Shown piece after piece: positions 33,672 through 43,800 of a stretch of DNA of 64,000 bases. The notes under the pieces were generated by a model, which was given only the letters and a program-made list of their open reading frames with translations, was not told the origin of the DNA and ran no database searches. Numbering within the stretch: position 1 is the first letter of the stretch; every line of letters begins with the position of its first letter. The stretch comes from JBJXHN01 sp046233135 (GTDB lineage: Bacteria; Pseudomonadota; Alphaproteobacteria; Rhodospirillales; Rhodospirillaceae): the NCBI GenBank assembly GCA_046233135.1, contig JBJXHN010000006.1, positions 310,001-374,000 on the forward strand. The letters are read 5' to 3'. Made by a program: the position numbers and the translations under genes.

Positions 33672-34843
33672 CTGTCCCAGCCTCCGGCATCCAGCCATGT
33701 CAGGGTGGGGGTCAGGTCGTGGGCCTCGGCGACGGCAACGGCGGTGGCGCGCAGGCCGGCCAGGACCGGCGGGTGGCCCAGGGCGCCATAGTCCTTGGAC
33801 CGGTGGATATGGTCGGCCAGGGCCGGCTGCACCCGGTGGAAGCCCCGGTTGCCCAGCAGCTGCTGGCAGGTCAGATTGGTGCTTTGTTCCGCGGCGGCGG
33901 CGGCCACCTGGGTCAGGCGGGCAGGATACTTCGGGTCGGTCATCCACTGCTGCCAGCCCCAGTCGGCGTCCAGCACCGCCAGCCGCGACGGATTGCCGCC
34001 GGTGCCCAGCGACAGCAGCCGCACATCCGCCAGAAACCCGGCCGGGACCGCGTCTTGCAGCCCCGGCGCCCGGCTTTCCGAGGCCACTTCGAAGGTGTGA
34101 TCGACGTTCTGGGCCTGGAGATCCAGCGCGCTGGTATCGTCGGCGCGGGCACACATGATCGCTTCGGTCAGCACGGCCAGGCTGGGGTTGTAGGCATAGA
34201 GGCCACCGTCCACATAACCGCCGGCGATGGGCAGGGTCATGGGCAGGGCGCTGGTGGCCAGGGCCGCGGTCACGCAGCGCTGAACCTCGCCGAAATAGCC
34301 GCCGGGGCCGACGTTGGTGAACATCACCGGCGACCAGCCGCCCGTATCCCGGCCGGCCACGTCAAAGGCGGTGACACAGGCGCCGTGCTTCAGGTCGCCC
34401 AGGGTGTCTTCGCCGAACAGGCCGGTCAGGGCGGTGGCCAGCGCCGCGTTGTCATAGGTCGCACGGCGTCCCAGCCCGGCCTTGGCCAGCCGCAGGACAT
34501 CGGTATCCCAGATGTCGATCCGCCCGTCCCATAGGGAGCAGCAGGCGTCCAGCGCTTCGGCCGGATCCGCCTGGGCGGCCAGCAGCAGGGCGTTGATGCC
34601 GCCGGCGGAGGTGCCGGCGAACAGGTCCACGGCCTTCAGGAAGCCGGGCATGTCCGCTTCCAGCCGTTTCAGCAGGGTCAGGGTCAGCAGGCTCATCACC
34701 CCACCGCCGTCCATGGCCAGGATATGGCGCGGGGCGGCCGGATTGCCAGACGCCGGCGGATTGGAGGTGTTCATTCTTTCCGCCTTCGCGGAGGGGTTCG
34801 TGTTTTCCGCCTTCGCGGAAGGGGGGCGCGGTCGGCTGGACAT
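33668..34843 (-). CDS. Patatin-like phospholipase/acyl hydrolase
   Basis: The 391-residue protein starts at ATG 34843, 3 bases after the NRPS stop, with GAGGAG 6 bases upstream. An in-frame ATG at 34774 is an alternative that skips a repeated leader. The patatin marks are all present: oxyanion loop 'AMDGGGVMSL' (about 43-52), nucleophile G-T-S-A-G (about 76-80) and the catalytic aspartate in 'YVDGGLYAYNP'. Patatins cleave or transfer acyl chains with a Ser-Asp dyad. There is no signal peptide, so it should act in the cytoplasm. Inside an acyl-peptide operon it could supply fatty acyl groups, trim the acyl tail, or move the product to another acceptor. Which one cannot be told. Confidence 0.87.
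   Translation of the reverse strand: MSSRPRPPSAKAENTNPSAKAERMNTSNPPASGNPAAPRHILAMDGGGVMSLLTLTLLKRLEADMPGFLKAVDLFAGTSAGGINALLLAAQADPAEALDACCSLWDGRIDIWDTDVLRLAKAGLGRRATYDNAALATALTGLFGEDTLGDLKHGACVTAFDVAGRDTGGWSPVMFTNVGPGGYFGEVQRCVTAALATSALPMTLPIAGGYVDGGLYAYNPSLAVLTEAIMCARADDTSALDLQAQNVDHTFEVASESRAPGLQDAVPAGFLADVRLLSLGTGGNPSRLAVLDADWGWQQWMTDPKYPARLTQVAAAAAEQSTNLTCQQLLGNRGFHRVQPALADHIHRSKDYGALGHPPVLAGLRATAVAVAEAHDLTPTLTWLDAGGWDR
34778..34820 (-). repeat. Two copies of a 15-base hairpin-forming repeat in the patatin leader
   Basis: TTCCGCCTTCGCGGA occurs at 34778-34792 and 34805-34819. The second copy extends to a perfect TTCCGC-CTTC-GCGGAA stem-loop. In the coding frame both copies read SAKAE. 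They lie between the two candidate patatin start codons and may modulate translation after the giant NRPS gene. Confidence 0.6.
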
Positions 34844-34846
34844 GGG

Positions 34847-37800
34847 TCACTCCTCTTCCGAGCGCAATTCTTCCCGCATATGGGCGGCGAAGCGGCGGGT
34901 TTCCGGGGGCAGCAGCATGATGGTCATGTGGTTTCCCTCCACGTGGCGCACGCGGGTGTGGTTCCCCACGTGGTTTACCACGTTCCGTACAATCGGGTCG
35001 TGTTCGCTTGGCGGGGCGGCGCGCAGCAGGGTCAGCGGTCCGTCGTAGACCGGCGGGTGATAGCGCTTGGCCGAGCCCATGGTGGTGCGGAAGACCAGGG
35101 CACTGCGCAGGGCCTGGCCGGTGACCTGCCGCCAGGTGGCGGCGCGGCCAAGGGCCTTCCAGGTGCGCGGCAGGGCGATACCGGCGGCCCGGGCCAGGCG
35201 GTGCAGGTCGTCGAAACGGCGGATGCGGCCCACCTGACCGACCATGATCACCAGCCCCAGCCCTTCGCGCGCCAGAGTCAGCAGGCGCGTTGCGGCCGAG
35301 GCTTTCGACGGAGCGACGGCCATGCTGAGGGCGCTGTCCAGCAGTCCCAGAAAAGCCACGGTTTCTCCCGCCGCCGTCAGCCGTGCGGCCACCTCGATGG
35401 CCGGCAGCCCGCCAAAGGACCAGCCGGCCAGGTGATAGGGTCCCCGGGGCTGAACGGAGCGGATGGCCTCGACGAAGACGGCGCCCAGGGCTGCCACGGT
35501 GCCGGGGCGGGCTTCGCCGGCCTCCAGCCCCGGGCAGCGCAGGCCCCAGACCGGCCGGTCGAGATCCAGGGCGGTGACGAAGTCCAGATAACACAGCGGG
35601 CTGCCGGCCGCCGGCGGGAACAGGAACAGCGGCGCGCCTAGCTCTCCGCCGCCCAGCCGGGTCAGCAGGGGCGACGGCGGGCTGGGGGGGGATCCGAGGG
35701 GAGAGGCGTCCGCGGCGTGTGCCGGGCCGGAAGGCTCCGGGGCCAGGGCTTCCAGCCGGGCGGCGACGGCGGCCGGAGTGGGGGCGGCGATGATCCCGGC
35801 CAGCGGCAGGGTGACGCCAAAGCGTGCGCCGATGCGGTTGGCCAGACGCACCACCAGCAGGGAATGGCCCCCCAGGTCGAAAAAGTCGTCCTGCGCCCCC
35901 ACGGCCGGCAGCTCCAGAGTCTCGGCGAACAGGGCGGCGACCTGCTCCGTCAGCGCGCCCGAAGCATCCGCCCGGCCGGGCGATTGCGAGAGCGCGGGGG
36001 ACGGGAGTGCGGAAGCGGCGCGGGAGGCATCGGCGGCGAGCCGGCGGCGGTCCACCTTGCCGTGCGGGGTCAGGGGCAGGGCGCATCGGGCCTCGATCAC
36101 CGGTGGTACCATATGGGCGGGCAGCCGGGTTTCCAGGTGCTGGCGGCAGGCGCGCAGCAGGGCGCCGTCCCGCCGCGCGGCCAGGGGGTGATTGAGGGCC
36201 GGTGCCGGCGGGCCTTGCGGACCCTCCGCCGACAGGGGCAGGGAGGGCGGAGCCGTACCCGGGGCGTGAAAGGCCGCATCCAGCCGGCCGTCCGCCGGAT
36301 CCCGGGTCCAGCCGACCGCCGCCCCGAGTTCCAGCTCCTCGGCCAGGGCATAAAGGGCCTCCGGCGTGATCCCGGTGGCTGATGTCGGCGCGGTCTTTGC
36401 CTCGCCGGCGGTGCGGGCCGATCCGAACAGCGCGGCATCGGCGGCCAGGGGCGCAGCCAGCAGGTCGTTGGCCAGCCCCGTCACCACCAGCGCCGGCGGC
36501 CGTTCGCGAGTCAAATGGCTGCGCAGGTCCGCCAGAGAGAGCATGCGGCCGTCCAGGACGGCGGCAGGGGCCGGCGGGGGGTGGGCGGGCGCTTTCTCCA
36601 GCAGGGCCGTGGCGCGGTAGCGGTTCAGCTCATTGCCCTGTGCCCCCCGTTGCAGGCGGAAGGCACAGCCGGCCAGATCCGGGTGGTCGGCGGCGTAGGC
36701 GGTCAGGAAACCGGGGTGAATCAGCAGTTCCTGTTCCCGCTCCAGCCGGGCGCGAACCCGGGCGCGCAGGGGGGCCGCCGGGGCTGCAACTCCGGCGGCG
36801 GCCAGCACCATGCCGCTGATCAGGGGCCGGTGAAGGGCGAGGTTCCGGACATCCCCCAGCACCACCACGCCGCCGGGACGCAAGGCGCGCACCGCCCGGT
36901 CCAGCACCCGGCGCAGGTAGGGTGCGTCGGGGAAGTATTGAGCGACCGAGTGCAGCAGCACCACGTCGAAGGTGCCATCCTCCACCCCCGGCGGATCGTC
37001 GGCGCAGCCCACGGCGGCCTCGATCGACGCGAAGCGGGGGGCATGGCGGGCGGCCTGGGCAGAAATGTAGGCCACCGCCCGGGGGCTGAGGTCGATCGCC
37101 CGATAGCGATGCACATCAGGGGCGATGCTCCAGGCCAGCATGCCCGTTCCGCAGCCCAGTTCCAGCACTTCCGCCGGCTTGCGGGCGAGAATGGTGGCCA
37201 CGGCATCAGCGCACCAGGCGCGCATCTCCGCCTCGGTAAAGGCCTCTCCGCTTTCGCCCTTGGTCCAGCCGATGTGATTGAACAGCGCGGATCCGGCCAC
37301 CGGCGCTTCGCCCGTGTCGCTTCCAAGGCCGCTTTTGTTTTCGCCGGCCAGCAGGCTGTCGAACAGGGTACGCCAGTCGGCAACGTGGGCGGCCTCACCG
37401 ATGTCCTCCGGCGGGTCGGCGTCGGTATCGGTGCCGGGTACGACGAAGGCGGCAAGGCGGCGGGTCTCCCGGTCCGCATCGGCCAGGACCACGGCAGCGT
37501 CCCGCACTCCGGGCAGGCCGCGCAGGCAGGCTTCCACCTCGCCGGTTTCCACCCGCATGCCCCGCAGCTTCACCTGACCGTCGGCCCGCCCCAGGAAGGT
37601 CAGCGCTCCGGCGGTGTCGCTTTGGGCAAGGTCGCCGGTGGCATACAGGCGGGCGCCGGGCGCGGGGTCGAAGGGATGGCGGCGGAAGGCGGCTTCCGTC
37701 TCTGCGGGCTGGTTGAGGTAGCCCCGGGCCAGCGCCGGACCGCCCAGGTGGATCTCGCCCGGCGCTCCCGGCGGCACCGGCCGATCGTAGCGGTCGAGCA

Positions 37801-40800
37801 GCCAGACCTCCCCCCCCGTCATCGCCCGGCCGATGGGGACGGGTGTGTCCGGGATGTCCTGGGCCAGACAATGGAGGGTGGCGCAGACGGTGCTTTCCGT
37901 TGGGCCATAGGCGTTGATCAGCCGGCGATGGGGCGCGGACCAGCGGCGGGCCAGGGTCGGCGACAGGGCTTCGCCGGCGGTCACCAGGGTGGAGAGCGCC
38001 GGATAGACCCCCTCCGGCAGCACGGAGAGCACCGACGGCGGCAAGGTCGCTACCGTGATCCCCCGGTCCGTCAGCAGGTCGGCCAGCGGCTGGCCGGGAG
38101 CCATGGCGGGGCGGGGCGGGGTGACCAGCGTGGCGCCGGCAGCCAGGGTCACGACGATCTCGCTGACCGAGGCGTCGAAGGTCAGCGGTGCGAATTGCAG
38201 CACCCGTGCACCCGGTCCCACCCCGAACGCATGGGCCTGGGCGCCTGCCAGAATGCCAAGCCCCCGATGGCTGACCATGACCCCCTTCGGCTGCCCCGTC
38301 GAACCGGAGGTGTAGAGCACATAGGCCAGCGTTTCGGCCGAGACCGCCGGCAGCGGGGGAGCCATCGTGCCGCCGGCTCGGACCATCACCTGCGCGGGCG
38401 TCAGGCAGGGTGGCATGCCGGGGGCTGCACAGGGATCGTCGCCGGAAGGGCCGGTGCCATCCCTCAGCACCAGGGCCGCCTGGCAGTCCCGGAGCAAAGC
38501 CCGCTGGCGGTCCGGCGGGTCGGTGGGATTCAGCGGCATATAGGCGATCCCGGCCAGCCAGCAGCCGAGAATGGCCGTCACCGCATCGACCCCGTTGCTC
38601 ATGTGCAGGGCCACCACCGGGGTGGTGTCGGCGGTGTTATCGACCGGGACCTGCACCACGACGCGCAACCCCCGGGCAAGGTGGGTGGCGCGGGTCATCA
38701 GCTCGCGATAGCTCAGCCTATGCCCGCCGGTGTCCAGGGCAAGGGCGGCGGGGGTTGCCGCCGCGCGGGCTGCGATTGTTTCGGTGACCGGAGCAAAGGG
38801 TTCGGCCGGCGGGGCGGCCATACGGCTGCGGTGATCCTCCGGCGTTTCCAGCGGCACCGCCAGGGCCGGGGCATCCGGGGCTTCGGCCAGGGCGGCCAAA
38901 GTCCGGTTCATGTGGCGGGCCAACTGCGCCGCGCGGTCGGCCGAAAAGCGCATGGCATCGTAATAGAGGACCCCGGACAGGCCCTGCGACCCTTCCCACA
39001 GGTGCAGCTCCAGGTCGTTGCGCGCGGTAACGCCCCCAAGCGGCAGGGGGCGGACGGTCAGGCCGGGCAGGTCCCAGGTCACGGCCGGGGCATTCTGCAC
39101 CACCAGCACCGCCTGAACCAGCGGTGTGCGGCTGGCCTCCCGCTCCGGCCGCAGGGCCTGGACCAGCTGGTCGAACGGCAGGTCCTGGTGATCAAAGGCG
39201 CGTAAGGTTGCCGCCTTTACCCGCCGCAGCAGGGTCCGGAAATCGGGATCGCCGGACAGATCGATCCTCAGCGGCAGGGTGTTGACGAAAAAGCCGATCA
39301 GCGGCTCCAGCATCGGATGGGTGCGGTTGGCGATGGCCATGCCGATCAGCAGGTCGTCCAACCCCGTATAGCGGCCCAGCAGCGCCCCGTAGGCCGTGGC
39401 CGCCGCTATGAACAGGGTCGCCTGTTCCTGTCTCATCAGGTCTTGCAGGCCGGCGTGGGTGTCTGGCGAAACCTCCAGCAGGCAGGCGCCGCCCCGACCT
39501 TCTGCCGTGTCCGGCCGGTGTGCCTCGGGGGCTTGATCGAACGGCAGGGGCAGGCGGGTGGGGGCACCGTCCAGCGTGCCGCGCCAATGATCGGTCAGGG
39601 CTTCCAGTCGGGGGCCGGACAGCTGGCTGCGCTGCCAGTGGGCGACGTCCTTGTATTGCACGGGCAGCGGTGGCAGGCCGGCATCCGTTCCCGCCGCTGC
39701 CGCCGCATACAGGGTGCGCAGCTCGGCGACCATGACGCCGATGGACCAGCCGTCGGAGACGATGTGGTGCAAGGTCAGCAGCAGCACCCAGCGGTCGTCG
39801 GCCAGCCGCGCAAGAACCGCGCGCAGCATCATGTCGTTGCCAAGGTCGAAGGGCGCGCGGGCCTGGGCATCGGCCAGGGCCGCAAGGCGGTCGGTCCGTT
39901 CCGGTTCCGGCAGGGGACGGAGGTCGTGGGTGTCGAAGGGTGGTGGGGCGGCGGCTGGGCGGATGATCTGCACCGGCTCTCCGGTCCCGCTTTCCCCCTG
40001 GTCCTCCGCATAGACCGTGCGCAGGATCTCGTGGCGGTCCACCAGGGCGGCCAGAGCGGCTTTCAGGGCGCCCGCTTCCAGGATCCCGGTCAGTTCCAGG
40101 GCCGTGGGGGCGTTGTAGAAAGGATTGGCCGGCGACAGCTTTTGCAGGAACCACAGCCGCCGCTGGGCGAAGGAGACCGGATAGCGATCGGCCGGCGGGG
40201 CGGCGGGGATCGGGGGGGCTTTGGTGGTCTCTTCGGCTGTCGGCCGTGCCGCGGTGCGGGCGTCCAGATAGGCCGCCATGGCTTCCACCGTCGGCCGTTC
40301 GAAGACGGCGGACAGCGGGATGTCGATCTTCAGACGGCTGTGGATGCGCGATACCACCCGGGTGGTGGACAGGGAATGGCCCCCCAGGGCGAAAAAGTCG
40401 TCCCGCACCCCCACTGACGGCAGCCCGAGCACGTCGGCCCAGATGGCGGCGAGGGCGGTTTCGGTCCGCGTGCGCGGCGCGATAGCGGGGGCGCGGGTCC
40501 GCTGCGGACGGTGATGTTCGAGCGCCCGGCGGTCCGGCTTGCCGGCCGGTGTGCGGGGTAGGCGGTCCATCACCACGATGTCGCGGGGACGGAAGGCGTC
40601 GGGCAGGCGGTCGGTCATCGCCCGGCGCAGGTCTTCGGCCAGGGCGCGGCGGGCTCGGTTGCGCCGGGGATCGGTCGCCAGCGGGCCGGCGTCCGGCGCA
40701 ACGGCCGGCGGGGTAATGAAGACAAGGCCGCGTCCCGGGATCAGGGTCAGCCGGCCGTCCGCATCGCCATCCAGCCACGACGGGGTGCCTTGTGGACACA

Positions 40801-43800
40801 GGTCATCTGGCTCGACACCGCCGGCGGGCTCTGCGGCGAGCAGGCGGCGCAGGTCCCCCACCGTGCGGGCGTCTGCCGGAGGGGCATCGCGCCAGCGGCG
40901 CAGGGCCAGCGGCGCGCACAGGCGGCGGTTGGCAACGGGCTTCGGGTTTGCTGGCGCTGCCGGGAAGATGCGGGGTCCCACCGCCAGAATCACGTCATAG
41001 CGATAGCGGCCGAGTTCCGTTTCTCCGGCAGCCTTGCGTGGCAGGACGCAGATCCCGCCGACCCGCGCCAGCCGGCCGGCCAGGGCGGCGAAGAAACGCG
41101 GGTCGAGCACCAGTTCGTCTTCGTCTTCCATCCCCTGCTGCGCCGCCGCGCGCCAGTCCTCCAGCCCGGCGGTATCGGGCAGGTGGTGCAAGGCGACGTC
41201 CAGATGGAACAGGTCAAGCAGCGGCAGGGAGCGGACATCGCCGATGACCACATGGCCCCCGTCGGCGGTGGACGCCACCGCACCTTCCAGTACGCGGGTC
41301 AGATAGTCTGCATCACTGAAGTACTGCACCACCGAGTTCAGCACCACCATGTCGGCGTCGGCCGGGGGGATGCCGGAGAAATCGTCGGCGCTGCGCTGTT
41401 CGAAGGTCACATGGACCAGGCGGGAATCGGCGGCCTGCCGGCGGTCGAGGGACCGGCCGGCGTTGGCGGCGATGTCCGTGGCGAGATACCGCTCCGTCCC
41501 CGGTGCCAGCTCGGCGAGGATCAGCCCGGTGCCGCAGCCGATCTCCAGCACCCGGCGGGGGGCCAGGCTGCGCAGCCGCTCCGCCGTGCCCCGAACCCAG
41601 GCGCGCATGGCCGGGGCGGGGATCGGCTGGCCGGTGCGGCTGTCGGTCCAGCCCCGCAGGTCCCAATCCGGGGTGTCGTCCCTGTCATCGAGGTCATAAA
41701 GCCGGTCGTAAAGCGCCTGCCACTCGCCCTGCAAACGGTGCGGATCGCCGTCCAGGCCGGCCGGTTCGACAAAGGCCCGGAGCAGGGGCGCCGCTCCCGT
41801 ACCGTCGCCCGTATCGAGCAGGGCCACGGCGGCGGCGACGCCGGGGTGGGTGGCCAGGGCGGCTTCCACCTCGTCCAGTTCGACCCGCACGCCGTTGATC
41901 TTCACCTGCCGGTCGGTCCGGCCGAGGAAGTCCAGCCGGCCATCGGCGCGCAGACGGACGCGGTCGCCGGAGCGGTACAGGCGTGCGGCGGGCTCCAGGG
42001 GGTCGGTGACGAACGCTCCGGCGGTCAGCTCCGGTCGGTTCAGGTAGCCCGGCATCACCCGGGGACCGCCCAGGCACAGCTCTCCGGCCAGACCCCGGGG
42101 CACGGGCTGACCGTGGGGGTCGAGGATAACAGCCCGGATCCCCGGCAGGGGGCGGCCGATGTCGGGCGGTGTGGCATCGTCCTCCCGGGGTGCCAGCAGG
42201 CCGGCGGTGGCGCAAACGGTGACCTCCGTCGGCCCATAGGCGTTGACCAGGACGAAGGGCAGGCTCCGGCGCGGCCGGGCCGGCAGCCGGTCGCCGCCGG
42301 TGCCCACCACCCGCAAGGGGCAGCCGGCCGGCCAGTCCAGATCCAGCAGCGGGGCAAGCAGCGGCGTTGGCAGGAAGGCGCGGTCCACCTGTGCCGCGAC
42401 CAGCCAGTCCCGCAGGGTCTCCGGCATTTCCAGGGCCGCGTGGGGGGCCGTCACCAGCCCCACCCCGGCCCAAAGGGTGGGCCAGATCTCCAGCACACTG
42501 GCATCGAACGCCGGCGAGGCCACCAAGCCCATTCGCAGATCGGATCGCTGTCCGGGGGCCAGGGCCAGGACGTCCCGCCAGTCGGTACACAGCCCGGCCA
42601 GGGCGTCATGGCGGATCGGCACGCCCTTCGGCATGCCGGTGGAGCCGGAGGTGTAGACCACATAGGCGATGGCCGCCGGATCGATATCCGGCAGCGGTGC
42701 GTCATCGGATCCATCGGATCCATCGGACCCAGCCGGATACAGCACCGGCAGGCCGGGCGGGCAGGTCCCCTTGGCCGGCTCCTGCCAGGCCAGGACGAAC
42801 AGCGGGGCCGCCTCTTCCAGGATCAGGCGGTTGCGGCCCGGGGCGCTGGCAGGATCCAGGGGGACGAAGGCCGCACCGGCTTTCATCACCGCCAGCGCCG
42901 CGGTCACCAGGGCCGCTCCCCGGGGCAGCAGCAGGGCCACCCGTCCCGCCGGCCCGGCACCGGCCGCCCGCAGGCGATGGGCCAGGGCGGTGGCGGCGGC
43001 CTCCAGTTGCGCAAGGCTCAGCCGGTCCGCTCCGTCCTCGACAGCAAGGGCATTCGGGGCGGCGACGGCAAGGGCGGCGAGGCGGGCGGGGACGGTGGGG
43101 GCATCGGGCGTCCTGGCCGGAGCCGGCGGCGCAAGGGCGGTCCGGGCCTCGGCCCATTCGTTTTCCGGGAGCATCGGCAGGGCCGACAATAGCGTCTCCG
43201 GCCCGCTCGCGGACATGGCGGTCAGCAGCGTTTCCAGCCGCCGGCCGATGGTGGCTATTGCCGTGTCCGTATGGCGCCGGCGGTCGTATTGCAGGCGCAG
43301 CGCCATGCATTCGCCGGGGCTGGAGAAGACCACCAGCGGGAAGGTGGTGCGCTCGAAAAAGGTGACCTCTTCGATGCGCAGGCCGCCCAGCCCCACCGAC
43401 AGGCTTTCGTCCACAGGGTAGTTTTCATAGGCGATGACGCTGTCCAGCAGGTCCGCCCCGGCGGGCAGGCCGGCCCATTGCTGGATGTCGGCCAGGGCCG
43501 CGAAAGACCAGTCTTCCTGCTCGGCGGTGCGACGCGTCAGGGTGTGCAGCAGCGCCCCCAGGGACATGTCGGCGGGAACGGCGATGCGCAGGGGAATGGT
43601 GCTCATCAGCATGCCCACCATTCCCTCCACTCCCGGGATTGCCGGGTCGCGGCCAGAGGTGCCATAGCCGAAGCACACATCCGTCTCTCCCGCATGGCGG
43701 GCGAGCAGGATGGCCCAGGCGGCTTGCAGGATCCCGTTCATGGTCGCCGACGTGCGTCGGGCCAGGGCGGTCAGGGCCGCCGTGGTCTCCCGGGAAAGCA

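Noticed and set aside
32827..33690. Extension of the PKS frame upstream by about 288 codons
   Set aside because: The extra residues are a shifted reading of the type II thioesterase, without domain character; GTG 32826 follows the thioesterase stop at normal distance.
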